Shown: in pieces, positions 42,448 through 52,511 of the stretch | How positions within the stretch are numbered: position 1 is the stretch's first letter | Layout: every line of letters begins with the position of its first letter | Origin: an uncultured Peptostreptococcus sp. | GTDB taxonomy: Bacteria > Bacillota > Clostridia > Peptostreptococcales > Peptostreptococcaceae | Length of the DNA: 64,000 bases | Assembly: GCA_900759325.1 (NCBI GenBank) | Contig: CAAEUW010000045.1 | Span: forward strand, 1-64,000 | Reading direction: 5' to 3' | Translations under genes and position numbers: made by a program | Notes under the pieces: model-generated | What the model was told of the DNA's origin: nothing | Database searches by the model: none | Seen by the model: the letters and a program-made list of their open reading frames with translations, nothing else

Positions 42448-44211
42448 ATGGTTGAAAAGAACTTATTTCAATTTTGTGGAAACACAAAAAGATACATTAT
42501 AGAAGCCGTACTGATAAACTGCATAAGGTTGGTGGCAAATATCACCTTCTCTTTTATGTTTGCATCAGTATTGGCCCACTTTATAACTGGGGTCTATGTA
42601 TTTAATCCCAAGATATCCTATATATTAATAGGCCTGTCCCTGCTGGTAAGACAGATTTGCATCAGGGCAGTTACCAGGAAGAACAACCTGGTTGTATATG
42701 AGGTAAAGCAAAACCTGAGAAAGGCTATTTATAGCAAGGTACTAAGCCTTGGGTCTCTTTACCAGGAAAAGATGACTACTCAAGAGATAGTCCACCTGGG
42801 TGTGGAGGGGGTTGAGCAGTTAGAAAACTACTATGGGTCTTACCTGACTCAGTTTTACTACAGCTTTATATCTACCTCTGTTCTATTTTTGGTTATAGCT
42901 CCTATAAACTTCAAGATAGCGATAGTCTTGTTGGTATTGGCACCGATAATTCCCCTATTCCTACTATTGATCTTAAAGATAGTAAAGAATGTTCAAAAGA
43001 AGTATTGGTCAAAGTATGCGGATGTAGGCAACCTATTCTTGGATAGTCTACAGGGCCTTACTACACTTAAGGTATTTAGGGCTGATGAGGCCAGGGGCAA
43101 GGAGCTGGACGAAATGTCAGAAGGCTTTAGGAAGGAAACTATGAGGGTCCTATCCATGCAGCTAAACTCTATCATGATAATTGACTGGATAGCCTATGGT
43201 GGAGCTGTAGCAGGTATTGTAGTTGCCCTAAATGAATTCGTTGCCCTTCATATAGACATCTACCAGATTATACTGGTACTTTTATTGATAGCCGACTTCT
43301 TTGTTCCAATGAGGACCTTGACATCCCTATTCCACGTGGCTATGACAGGTGTTACAGCCAGTGAAAAGATGCTGGAATTCTTGAATGAAGATACAAATAT
43401 AGAAAATGGAAGCCATACTTTTGAAAAGAAGTCACCTATAAGCGTTAAGTCAATGAACTACTACTATCCTGATGGGACTCATGCCCTTAAGGATATAAAT
43501 ATGAGCTTTGAGCCAGGATCTTTAACTGCCTTGGTGGGACCATCTGGTTGTGGTAAGTCTACCCTAGCCTGCCTACTAGCAGGGGAATATAGACATCCAG
43601 ACCATTCAATTTACTATGGAAGCTATGAGTCTAGGGACCTAGCCAAGGGGGAAATCAGCAAGAATGTCATAAGGGTAACCCATGATGGACATATTTTCCA
43701 GGGGACTGTAAGGTCCAACCTATACCTTGGCAATAGCCAGGCGAGTGACCAAGACTATATTGAGGTCCTAAAGATAGTTAACCTATGGGACCTATTCTCT
43801 GGTATGGAGGGCTTGGATACGCCAATCCTAGCCCAGGGTAGGAACCTATCTGGTGGCCAGGCCCAGCGTTTGAGTCTAGCCAGGGCCCTACTACATGATG
43901 CAGAGGTTTATATATTTGACGAGGCTACATCTAATATAGATGTAGAGTCTGAACAGGTAATAATAGATGTAATAGAGGAAATATCAAAGAAGAAGACGGT
44001 CATATACATATCGCATAGGCTGGCATCTATAGTCAAGGCTGATAAAATCTATGTGATGAAACAGGGCCAACTTGTTGAACAGGGCCAGCACCAGGAACTT
44101 ATGGCGGCAGGTGGCCAGTATGAAAGTCTATTTAGCCAGCAGCAAGAATTGGAGTCATACAGGACCAATAGCCTGGCTATAGATGAAGAAAGGGGTGGTA
44201 ACAATGACTAA
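42448..44211 (+). CDS. ABC exporter half-transporter, CydD-like
   Basis: The 587-residue protein has an N-terminal type IV ABC exporter membrane domain (six spans to about residue 310) and a nucleotide-binding domain with Walker A GPSGCGKS near 364, signature LSGGQ near 467 and Walker B IFDEATSN near 491. With the next gene it makes a heterodimer like CydDC, which exports cysteine/glutathione, or like bacteriocin and drug exporters. No cytochrome bd genes are adjacent, so the CydDC function is uncertain. ATG 42448 follows TGGAGG; the longer frame from 42382 lacks a site. Confidence 0.82.
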   Translation: MVEKNLFQFCGNTKRYIIEAVLINCIRLVANITFSFMFASVLAHFITGVYVFNPKISYILIGLSLLVRQICIRAVTRKNNLVVYEVKQNLRKAIYSKVLSLGSLYQEKMTTQEIVHLGVEGVEQLENYYGSYLTQFYYSFISTSVLFLVIAPINFKIAIVLLVLAPIIPLFLLLILKIVKNVQKKYWSKYADVGNLFLDSLQGLTTLKVFRADEARGKELDEMSEGFRKETMRVLSMQLNSIMIIDWIAYGGAVAGIVVALNEFVALHIDIYQIILVLLLIADFFVPMRTLTSLFHVAMTGVTASEKMLEFLNEDTNIENGSHTFEKKSPISVKSMNYYYPDGTHALKDINMSFEPGSLTALVGPSGCGKSTLACLLAGEYRHPDHSIYYGSYESRDLAKGEISKNVIRVTHDGHIFQGTVRSNLYLGNSQASDQDYIEVLKIVNLWDLFSGMEGLDTPILAQGRNLSGGQAQRLSLARALLHDAEVYIFDEATSNIDVESEQVIIDVIEEISKKKTVIYISHRLASIVKADKIYVMKQGQLVEQGQHQELMAAGGQYESLFSQQQELESYRTNSLAIDEERGGNND

Positions 44212-45901
44212 GAGAAGAAGTTCACCAAAGATAATATCTCAATTAATTGGATTAATAGCCCCCCTAAAATTACAGATGACCCTAGCGATTTTATTGGGTG
44301 TCCTAGGATTTTTACTTTCCTTTGGTATAGGTATACTAGGAGGATATGGTGTACTAAGTGTCCTACCAGGAGAAGTTAGCAGGGGCTTTGGAGATCTTCC
44401 CCTAGGTGGTCATCAATTTTCTTGGTATATAATTGCCCTTATAGTGTGTGCCGTATTGAGGGGAGTTCTTCACTATATAGAGCAGTTCTGTAACCATTAT
44501 ATAGCCTTCAGGATACTGGCAGAAATTAGACACAAGGTCTTCTCTGCCATGAGAAAATTAGCACCAGCCAAGCTAGAGGGAGAAAACCAAGGCCAGTTAA
44601 TATCGATTATAATGGGGGATATAGAGTTATTGGAAATCTTCTATGCCCATACTATATCACCGGTAATGATAGCCTCCCTAGTAACAATAGTGCTATTTGT
44701 ATTCTTTGCAAAGATACATATACTAGTAGCTCTATTGGCCTTACTTGCCCAAATTGTTGTTGGGGTAATAGTTCCAATTATAGCCTCTGAAAGGGGTAAG
44801 GAAGTAAGTGTAAAGATCAGGCGTAATATAGGTAACCTAAATGGAAAATTCCTAGACCAGCTAAGGGGGATTAGGGAGATAATCCAGTATGACAAGGGTG
44901 ACCATGCCTTAAATGAAATAGACGATAGTACTAGGCAGATACTAGATAGACAGAATGAATTGAAGGGTCAGATAGCAGCCCTACAGGCTAACACAGATAC
45001 AATTATTATCGTATTCTCTGTCCTACAGCTTTTATTATGTGCTAGGTTGGTAATGTCAGGTACAATTACTCAGGCCCAGGCCTTTATAGCTGTCCTGACT
45101 CAGATAAGTACATTTGCCCCATATATAGCCCTTGCTAATTTGGGTGGTACCCTAACTCAGACCTTTGCTTGCGGAGATAGGATCCTGAATTTATTGGAAG
45201 AAGAGCCTGTAGTCGAGGAGGTAGTTGATGGTAAGGACGTAGTCTTTGACGATGTAGATTTCAAGGACTTAACCTTTGCCTATGAGGACAGAAATATATT
45301 GACTGGCGTTAATTTCAGGATTAAAAAGGGTGAAACCCTAGGTATCATGGGTAGGAGTGGTAGTGGTAAGTCTACCCTTCTAAAGTTACTTATGAGGTTC
45401 TGGGACCCACAGGAGGGGTCTATATCCATAAACGGCATCAATATCAAGGATATAAATACCCAGTCACTTTACTCAAATATAGACTACATGACCCAGACAA
45501 CTATCCTATTTGCTGGTAGTATAAGGGATAACCTAAGGATAGCCAAGGCTGATGCTAGTGATGAAGAAATCTATGAAGCCCTTAGAAAGGCCTCTATAGA
45601 TGAAGATATAAGGAAGCTTGAACATGGCTTAGATACCAGAGTATCTGACCTGGGAGACAACTTCTCTGGAGGAGAGAGGCAGAGGATCGGCTTGGCAAGG
45701 TGCTTTTTGACAGATAGCCAACTCCTACTATTGGATGAACCGACATCTAACCTAGATTCCTATAACGAGGCTATAATACTCAAGTCCCTAGTTGAAGGAA
45801 GCCAGGATAAGACTATAGTCATGGTATCTCATAGAGAGTCAACCATGGGCGTATGCGACAGGATTATTAGGGTCAAGGACTCTAGGGTCATAGAGGGATA
45901 G
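44204..45901 (+). CDS. ABC exporter half-transporter, CydC-like
   Basis: The 565-residue partner of the preceding gene overlaps it by eight bases. Membrane domain with six spans, then an ATPase domain with Walker A GRSGSGKST near residue 382, signature FSGGE near 487 and Walker B LLLLDEPTSNLD near 507. Both halves keep the catalytic Glu after Walker B (DEAT, DEPT), so both sites may be active. ATG 44204 follows AGGGGTGG. Substrate as for the partner: thiol/peptide export likely but unproven. Confidence 0.82.
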   Translation: MTKRRSSPKIISQLIGLIAPLKLQMTLAILLGVLGFLLSFGIGILGGYGVLSVLPGEVSRGFGDLPLGGHQFSWYIIALIVCAVLRGVLHYIEQFCNHYIAFRILAEIRHKVFSAMRKLAPAKLEGENQGQLISIIMGDIELLEIFYAHTISPVMIASLVTIVLFVFFAKIHILVALLALLAQIVVGVIVPIIASERGKEVSVKIRRNIGNLNGKFLDQLRGIREIIQYDKGDHALNEIDDSTRQILDRQNELKGQIAALQANTDTIIIVFSVLQLLLCARLVMSGTITQAQAFIAVLTQISTFAPYIALANLGGTLTQTFACGDRILNLLEEEPVVEEVVDGKDVVFDDVDFKDLTFAYEDRNILTGVNFRIKKGETLGIMGRSGSGKSTLLKLLMRFWDPQEGSISINGINIKDINTQSLYSNIDYMTQTTILFAGSIRDNLRIAKADASDEEIYEALRKASIDEDIRKLEHGLDTRVSDLGDNFSGGERQRIGLARCFLTDSQLLLLDEPTSNLDSYNEAIILKSLVEGSQDKTIVMVSHRESTMGVCDRIIRVKDSRVIEG

Positions 45902-45946
45902 GACCTGAAGCCGTAAATATAAATGAAAATATAGAAACTGATTTAT

Positions 45947-46000
45947 AAGGGGAGCTAGTATTCTGATTAAGAAAAATGAGTGCTAGTATCCCCTATTTTT
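45947..46000 (+). terminator. Intrinsic terminator after ABC pair
   Basis: AAGGGGAGCTAG (45947-45958) pairs with CTAGTATCCCCT (45983-45994, bulged), then ATTTTTAT. A related GGGAGCTAATATTC stretch recurs near 46079. Confidence 0.75.
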
Positions 46001-46038
46001 ATATATTTAAAAGAATTTGATAGAAATAGTATAAATAG

Positions 46039-46067
46039 TTGAATTAAGTCTCTACCTAAAATATAAT
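46039..46067 (+). promoter_or_regulatory. Promoter of the AEC transporter gene
   Basis: -35 TTGAAT (46039-46044), 17-base spacer, -10 TATAAT (46062-46067). Confidence 0.7.
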
Positions 46068-46144
46068 AGGAGATAATAGGGAGCTAATATTCAGATGAGA
46101 ATACGGTTGATTAGTTTATTTCCTAAAAGAAGGAGGGTTTATAG

Positions 46145-47071
46145 GTGCAGGTAGTTTTTGTAAATGTGTTGATTTTATTTATGTTGTTATTCTTGGGCTT
46201 TATATTGGGGAGAAGGAAGGTCATTGCCTATACATCTATTAAGGACCTTACAAATCTCTTGATAGATGTCAGTATTCCTTGTACGATTGTAGTGTCTCTG
46301 ATTAGGCCCTACAGCCCTCTTTTGATGAAAAATACTGGAGAGGTATTTGTAGTAGTTATAATTTATCACCTGCTTATTGCAGGTATAGCCTATTTGCTGA
46401 GTGGTGTTTTGAAGGTTGACCCCAAGAAGAGGGGGTCCTGGATTTTCGGCCTGGTATTCTCTAACAATGGCTTCATGGGTTATCCACTTATGTATGCCCT
46501 GTATGGGAGTGAGGGCCTATTTATCATGGCCATGGGTAATGTTGCTCAGAATGTCCTGATATTCTCTCTTGGTCTAAAGATAGTGACTATGAATTATGGT
46601 AGGGGAGATAGGATCAGGCTGAGGTCTATCATATTTACCAAGCAAAATATAGCTGTTGTAATTGGACTTATAATATTTGTAACCCAGCTAGCAATTCCAG
46701 AGCCAATAGTAACCCTATTGACATATGTATCTAACCTGACTGTACCCCTATCCATGATGGTGGTGGGTATGTCCCTATCAAGGTATGAGGTTAAGCACAT
46801 GTTTACAGACAAGGAGGTGTATAGGCTTACCTTTATTAGGATGCTTGTATTCCCTGCCATAATGGTTCTAGGATTCAGGTTACTAAAGTTGGACATAAGC
46901 TCCAGCCTACCATTGGCAATCCTATTCTATACAGCAGCCCTACCATCTCCAGCCTTTACTAGTATAATGGCGGAGAGGTACAATACTAGCATAGGATTTG
47001 CATCAAAGTGCGTCTTTGTTACAACTATAGTGAGTGTTTTGACAGTTCCATTTTTTGCGGGCCTATTGTAG
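46145..47071 (+). CDS. AEC-family transporter
   Basis: The 308-residue membrane protein has ten predicted spans in two repeats of five, the AEC (auxin efflux carrier) layout, with NLLIDVSIPC, FSNNGFMGYPL and a C-terminal [16 protein letters not shown]. Bacterial members carry malate, lactate or amino acids; the substrate here is open. It starts with GTG after AAGGAGGG. Single-gene unit. Confidence 0.87.
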   Translation: MQVVFVNVLILFMLLFLGFILGRRKVIAYTSIKDLTNLLIDVSIPCTIVVSLIRPYSPLLMKNTGEVFVVVIIYHLLIAGIAYLLSGVLKVDPKKRGSWIFGLVFSNNGFMGYPLMYALYGSEGLFIMAMGNVAQNVLIFSLGLKIVTMNYGRGDRIRLRSIIFTKQNIAVVIGLIIFVTQLAIPEPIVTLLTYVSNLTVPLSMMVVGMSLSRYEVKHMFTDKEVYRLTFIRMLVFPAIMVLGFRLLKLDISSSLPLAILFYTAALPSPAFTSIMAERYNTSIGFASKCVFVTTIVSVLTVPFFAGLL

Positions 47072-47293
47072 TGATTTAAAAGAGAATTATATAAAAATAG
47101 TATGATAATTGTGGTGCACCATGATTCTTTATAGTCGATGAACAGATAAACCTATGTTAATGGACAAAAAGTGATAATTAATACTGAAAAAATCAATTTT
47201 ATGTTATAATCTAATATAAGAAGTAGATATACTAGTGCTTTTAGTCTCATATATTTTCATTGAAACACATATGTTCTAAAAAGGAGTGATTTT

Positions 47294-48349
47294 ATGAAAA
47301 AACTTAGTATAATTATGTGTGGGATATTTACGATACTATCTGTGTCGACATTTTCATCTTTTTCTCAATCCAATAAGATAGGGGTCTATGCTTCAGGAAA
47401 GGCTGAAACGGACCTGATTGTAGCATCGTCAATGGCTAATTCAATGAATGCTAGATTATACACTACTAAGGGCTACTCAAGAAATGTCTTGACTGAAAAA
47501 GACCAGATTGAAACCCTATATGTAGTCGGAGGGCCAGATAGTGTACCCGATGAGGAATTAAAACAATTACCTGTAAAGAAGATTGTAAGGGTTTCTGGCA
47601 AGGACAGGTACCAAACATCTATAGCAGCCTATAAGTTGCTAAAAGGAGAAACTAAGGAAGGTAAGAGGGTGAATATAGTATCAGGGATCAAGCTTGAAGA
47701 TTCTGTATCTGCATCCACTTCTGGTGTTCCAACCATATTGCTAGATATAAGGTCAAAGGATAATATAAAAGAGGTATCAAATCTACTAGCTGGCAAAGAA
47801 TTGGTGGTAGTTGGTGGACCTATGTCTGTTCCGGACGATTTGCTAGCCCAATTGAAGGCCAAGAGGATAAGCGGTAGAGACAGGTATGAAACTAGCAAGG
47901 CCTTCTATGATGAGTATAATAAGGATAGGACCTTGGCCATATCAGCGGATAGTCGTATTCGACCTACAGTCATGAAGGCCAATGAAGAATATCTCAAGGG
48001 TAATGGCCTTGTACTGAAAGAATTCAACCTATATCTAAATGGTAAGAAAGGATATTTTCCTGTATATCAATGCGAAAAATACTATAACAAGTTTTCAGTT
48101 GATTTTAAGAAGGTTGACTCTATGAAGAAGAGGGAGCCATCTAAATTAAAAATGGACTTGATGATAAAGATAGACGGAAGAAGGTATGAGTTTTTGATGA
48201 GGTCTATAATGGACACTAACAACCCTGTAGACAAGGAAATAGCAGTAAGGATTGATGGCAGGGAAGAGGTCGTACTGGATAAAAATGATACACTAACCGA
48301 GAGCATCAGCCAGTCGTTTCGTGAAATATATATGGAAAGTACAAAATAG
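47294..48349 (+). CDS. CWB2-like secreted protein with novel C-terminal domain
   Basis: The 351-residue protein has a signal peptide (to about residue 25) and two or more degenerate CWB2 repeats over 30-225: YVVGGPDSVPDEEL, VSGKDRYQTSIAAY near 100, LVVVGGPMSVPDDLL and ISGRDRYETSKAFY near 195. A lysine-rich C-terminal region (230-351) is unfamiliar. With about two repeats instead of three, wall anchoring by the C. difficile mode may be weak or rely on partners. AAGGAG precedes the ATG; TATAAT at 47205-47210 is a likely -10. It lies just before rpoB but is not part of that operon. Confidence 0.75.
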   Translation: MKKLSIIMCGIFTILSVSTFSSFSQSNKIGVYASGKAETDLIVASSMANSMNARLYTTKGYSRNVLTEKDQIETLYVVGGPDSVPDEELKQLPVKKIVRVSGKDRYQTSIAAYKLLKGETKEGKRVNIVSGIKLEDSVSASTSGVPTILLDIRSKDNIKEVSNLLAGKELVVVGGPMSVPDDLLAQLKAKRISGRDRYETSKAFYDEYNKDRTLAISADSRIRPTVMKANEEYLKGNGLVLKEFNLYLNGKKGYFPVYQCEKYYNKFSVDFKKVDSMKKREPSKLKMDLMIKIDGRRYEFLMRSIMDTNNPVDKEIAVRIDGREEVVLDKNDTLTESISQSFREIYMESTK

Positions 48350-48390
48350 AAAAATAATCAACTAAATATATGAAAATTTAATAGAAAATC

Positions 48391-48427
48391 TTGAAAAGAC
48401 TTGACAAATATGTTAAAATAGTATACT
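48391..48427 (+). promoter_or_regulatory. Promoter(s) of rpoBC
   Basis: TTGAAA (48391-48396)-17-TAAAAT (48414-48419) and overlapping TTGACA (48401-48406)-15-TATACT (48422-48427). So rpoBC has its own promoter instead of relying on rplJL. Confidence 0.7.
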
Positions 48428-48429
48428 GC

Positions 48430-48628
48430 CCATAATATATTTGCAGGTCTTTTTAGGTTGCAAAAAAATATATTAAAAGCACTTATTTAGTTATATTCGC
48501 AGCTGATAAAGTGGGCTCGAAAAGGTAAATTTCTATTGCATTTAATTACTGGATTGAGGTGGATTTAAGGCTGTATGACTCATAAATTAACAAATGCAAT
48601 CAAAATTTAATTTAGTGAGGTGAAGATT
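48430..48628 (+). promoter_or_regulatory. Long rpoB leader
   Basis: About 190 untranslated bases. TTGCATTT (48536-48543) can pair with AAATGCAA (48592-48599), bringing the leader end close to the ribosome binding site. No terminator-type T run is seen. It could hold translational control, for example of RpoB level. Confidence 0.4.
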
Positions 48629-51600
48629 GTGGTACCACATCCAGTCACGATTGGAAAAAGAGAAAGAATGAGCTTTTCCAAAATCAAGGAAATAGCTGAC
48701 GTTCCAAACCTGATTGAAATCCAAGTGGATTCATACAAGTGGTTTTTGGAAGAAGGTTTGAAAGAGGTATTTACAGATATTTCTCCTATTGAGGATTACA
48801 CAGGTAATCTGATCTTGGAGTTTGTAGATTATTCTCTAGACGAAAAGCCAAAATACGATATTGAAGAGTGTAAGGAAAGAGATACTACTTACTGTGCTCC
48901 TTTGAAGGTAAAGGTTAGACTTATTAATAAGGAAACTGGAGAAATCAAAGAGCAGGAAGTCTTTATGGGAGATTTCCCTCTAATGACAGACAGGGGTACC
49001 TTTGTAATAAACGGTGCCGAGAGAGTTATTGTATCACAGTTAGTTAGGTCGCCAGGTGTCTACTATGCAGAAGAAAGAGACAAGGCTGGTAACAGGCTAA
49101 TATCTTCTACAGTAATACCAAACAGGGGTGCATGGCTAGAATATGAAACAGATTCTACAGGTGTAATATCTGTAAGAGTTGACAGGACTAGAAAGCAGCC
49201 AGTTACAGTCCTATTAAGGGCCCTAGGTATAGGCACTGATGCAGAAATAATCAATCTTTTAGGTGATGATGAGAGACTTTTATCAACACTAGAAAAGGAT
49301 AGTACTACAAATGTTGATGAAGGTTTGATTGAAATCTATAAGAAGTTGAGACCAGGTGAGCCTCCAACTGTAGATAGTGCTTCATCACTACTAAATTCAC
49401 TGTTCTTTGATCCAAAGAGATATGACCTTGCCAAGGTTGGCAGGTATAAGTTCAACAAGAAGCTTGCCCTTTGCTACAGGATTATGGACAAGGTGGCTTC
49501 TAGAGACATTGTCAATCCAGAAACTGGTGAAAAGTTTGCTGAGGCTGGAGAAAAAATATCTCTAGACCTTGCTAAGGAAATCCAGAACTCTGGTATCAAT
49601 GCTGTTTGGATAGCTATAGATGATGAGAAGGAAATAAAGGTAATAGGCAATAACTTTGTTAACATAAATTCTCATATCAACTTTGATATATCTGACCTCA
49701 ATATAAAGGAAGATGTACACTATCCAACATTAAAAGAATTCATGGAAACATACCAGGATGAGGCTCAGTTGAAGGAAGTATTGGCTTCTAACTATAAGAA
49801 GCTAGCTCCTAAGCACATCCTATTAGACGATATTATAGCATCTATATCTTACGAATTTGGCCTATTCTACCTGATTGATGGCAAGGATAGGGTTGGTAAC
49901 ATAGATGATATAGACCACCTAGGAAACAGAAGAATAAGGTGTGTAGGAGAACTTCTACAGAACCAGGTTCGTATTGGTTTCTCAAGGATGGAAAGGGTAA
50001 TAAGAGAGAGAATGACAGTTCAGGATATGGACACTATCACTCCACAGGCCCTAGTTAATATTAGACCTGTCTCTGCAGCAATCAAGGAGTTCTTCGGTTC
50101 TTCTCAGTTGTCTCAGTTCATGGACCAGACCAATCCATTGTCAGAGCTTACTCATAAGAGAAGATTATCTGCACTTGGACCAGGTGGTCTATCAAGAGAA
50201 AGAGCAGGCTTCGAAGTGCGTGACGTTCACCACTCACATTATGGTAGAATGTGTCCGATAGAGACTCCAGAAGGTCCAAATATCGGTCTTATAAACTCAC
50301 TTTCTACATACGCTAAGATAAATGAATACGGATTTATAGAATCTCCATATAGAAAGTATGACAAGGTAAACAAGGTTGTAACCGATGAAATACACTACCT
50401 AACAGCCGACGAGGAGGACCTATACGTTAGAGCCCAGGCCAATGAACAGTTGGATGAAGAGGGGCATTTCGTAAACAGCAGGGTAATCTGTAGAACTGTC
50501 CTAGGTGCCGTTGAAATGGTTCCAGAAGACAGGGTTGACTACATGGATATCTCTCCTAAGCAGGTTGTTTCAGTTGCCACAGCCATGATACCATTCCTAG
50601 AAAATGACGACGCCAACAGAGCCCTGATGGGATCAAACATGCAGCGTCAGGCAGTGCCACTAGTTAGAAGAGAGGCCCCAATCATTGGTACAGGTATTGA
50701 GTACAGGGCAGCCAAGGACTCTGGTGCAGTGGTAGTTGCCAAGAATGATGGTATAGTTGACAGGGTATCTGCTGACGAAATCATCATCAAGAAGGAGAAT
50801 GGAGATAAGGATAGGTACAAACTACTTAAGTTCAAGAGGTCAAACTCTGGTACTTGTGTAAACCAGGCTCCAATAGTGAGCAAGAATGAAGAGGTTAAGG
50901 CTGGCGATGTAATTGCCGATGGTCCAGCGACTGACCATGGTGAAATTGCCCTTGGTAGAAACTGTTTGATAGCCTTCATGACATGGGAAGGTTACAACTA
51001 CGAGGACGCCGTACTTATCAATGAAAGACTTGTAAAGGAAGATAGGCTGTCTACAATTCATATAGAAGAATATGAGTGTGAAGCCAGAGATACAAAGCTA
51101 GGACCAGAAGAAATAACTAGAGATATACCAAATGTTGGTGAAAATGCCATCAAGAACCTAGATGATAGGGGTATCATCAGAATAGGTGCTGAGGTAGACT
51201 CAGGAGATATCCTAGTAGGTAAGGTTACTCCTAAGGGAGAGACTGAACTAACAGCTGAAGAAAGACTTTTAAGGGCAATCTTCGGCGAAAAGGCTAGAGA
51301 GGTAAGAGACACTTCTCTTAAGGTTCCTCATGGAGAATCAGGTATCATAGTTGATATAAGAATCTTCACTAGGGAAAATGGAGATGACCTATCTCCAGGT
51401 GTAAATGAGCTTGTAAGGTGTTATATAGCCAAGAAGAGAAAGATAAAGGTCGGAGATAAGATGGCCGGTCGTCATGGTAACAAGGGTGTTATCTCTAGGG
51501 TTTTACCAGAAGAGGATATGCCATTCATGGCAGATGGTACTCCTATGGACATCGTCTTAAATCCACAGGGTATACCTTCTCGTATGAACATCGGTCAGGT

Positions 51601-52378
51601 ACTTGAAATGCACTTGGGTCTAGCTGCTAAGAAGCTAGGCTGGCATGTAGCAACTTCAGTATTTGATGGGGCTAACGAGTACGATATCATGGATGCTCTT
51701 GAAATGGCAGGCTATCCAAGGGATGGTAAGCTAACTCTATATGATGGACGTACAGGCGAAAGCTTCGACAATAGAATCACAGTTGGTTACATGTACTACT
51801 TAAAGCTACATCATCTAGTTGATGACAAGTTACATGCAAGAAGTACAGGACCGTACTCACTAGTAACTCAGCAGCCACTAGGTGGTAAGGCCCAGTTTGG
51901 TGGACAGAGATTCGGAGAGATGGAAGTTTGGGCCCTAGAAGCCTATGGTGCATCTCATATCCTTCAGGAAATCCTGACAGTTAAGTCGGACGATGTTAAG
52001 GGTAGGGTTGAAACATACGAAGCTATCGTTAAGGGTGAAAATATACCAGAGCCAGGAATGCCAGAATCATTCAGAGTATTGATGAAGGAATTACAGTCAC
52101 TATGCTTGGATGTTAGTGCTCTTGACCAGAAGGGGCTAGCAATAGACATCAAGGAATCAGTAGATGATGAAGAAGAAGCTGTTGGCGAATTCAAGATAGA
52201 AAGTATCGTAACAGAGGATATAGAAGAAGGTCACATGATCGAAGAGGTAGACGGGGATTCATATGATGAATTCAGCGACAATGAAGAGGGTGACTTTGAA
52301 GAAATAGAGGAATTTGTTGACGAAGATGATAGCTTTGGTGATGACGATTCTTACGATGAATACGAGGATGAATTCTAG
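48629..52378 (+). CDS. rpoB: RNA polymerase beta subunit
   Basis: The 1249-residue beta subunit begins [31 protein letters not shown] and includes the rifampicin region ([40 protein letters not shown]), the RPVETPEG-like [17 protein letters not shown] and the C-terminal [24 protein letters not shown] strongly acidic tail ([14 protein letters not shown]...) extends it. The Ser/His positions of the rifampicin pocket look sensitive-type. GTG 48629 fits GAGGTGA spacing and homologous starts; GTG 48620 overlaps that site. Confidence 0.97.
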   Translation: MVPHPVTIGKRERMSFSKIKEIADVPNLIEIQVDSYKWFLEEGLKEVFTDISPIEDYTGNLILEFVDYSLDEKPKYDIEECKERDTTYCAPLKVKVRLINKETGEIKEQEVFMGDFPLMTDRGTFVINGAERVIVSQLVRSPGVYYAEERDKAGNRLISSTVIPNRGAWLEYETDSTGVISVRVDRTRKQPVTVLLRALGIGTDAEIINLLGDDERLLSTLEKDSTTNVDEGLIEIYKKLRPGEPPTVDSASSLLNSLFFDPKRYDLAKVGRYKFNKKLALCYRIMDKVASRDIVNPETGEKFAEAGEKISLDLAKEIQNSGINAVWIAIDDEKEIKVIGNNFVNINSHINFDISDLNIKEDVHYPTLKEFMETYQDEAQLKEVLASNYKKLAPKHILLDDIIASISYEFGLFYLIDGKDRVGNIDDIDHLGNRRIRCVGELLQNQVRIGFSRMERVIRERMTVQDMDTITPQALVNIRPVSAAIKEFFGSSQLSQFMDQTNPLSELTHKRRLSALGPGGLSRERAGFEVRDVHHSHYGRMCPIETPEGPNIGLINSLSTYAKINEYGFIESPYRKYDKVNKVVTDEIHYLTADEEDLYVRAQANEQLDEEGHFVNSRVICRTVLGAVEMVPEDRVDYMDISPKQVVSVATAMIPFLENDDANRALMGSNMQRQAVPLVRREAPIIGTGIEYRAAKDSGAVVVAKNDGIVDRVSADEIIIKKENGDKDRYKLLKFKRSNSGTCVNQAPIVSKNEEVKAGDVIADGPATDHGEIALGRNCLIAFMTWEGYNYEDAVLINERLVKEDRLSTIHIEEYECEARDTKLGPEEITRDIPNVGENAIKNLDDRGIIRIGAEVDSGDILVGKVTPKGETELTAEERLLRAIFGEKAREVRDTSLKVPHGESGIIVDIRIFTRENGDDLSPGVNELVRCYIAKKRKIKVGDKMAGRHGNKGVISRVLPEEDMPFMADGTPMDIVLNPQGIPSRMNIGQVLEMHLGLAAKKLGWHVATSVFDGANEYDIMDALEMAGYPRDGKLTLYDGRTGESFDNRITVGYMYYLKLHHLVDDKLHARSTGPYSLVTQQPLGGKAQFGGQRFGEMEVWALEAYGASHILQEILTVKSDDVKGRVETYEAIVKGENIPEPGMPESFRVLMKELQSLCLDVSALDQKGLAIDIKESVDDEEEAVGEFKIESIVTEDIEEGHMIEEVDGDSYDEFSDNEEGDFEEIEEFVDEDDSFGDDDSYDEYEDEF

Positions 52379-52434
52379 GAAGACTAGGATTTTGATGGAT
52401 ATTTATTATCTATGAGGTAAAGATGGTGGTGTCT

Positions 52435-52462
52435 TGGTAGCTGTAGGTTTTAACAGTTACCA
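52435..52462 (+). promoter_or_regulatory. Hairpin in the rpoB-rpoC gap
   Basis: TGGTAGCTGT (52435-52444) pairs with ACAGTTACCA (52453-52462) around eight bases; no T run follows. Possibly a processing or stability element. Confidence 0.5.
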
Positions 52463-52511
52463 GGATGCGTTTAAATAAAATTAATAGTATCGAAAGAAGG
52501 GAGAGAACTCC

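Noticed and set aside
51058..51312. Antisense frames within rpoB/rpoC and other genes
   Set aside because: They are shadows of strongly conserved coding genes with no ribosome binding site or family resemblance.
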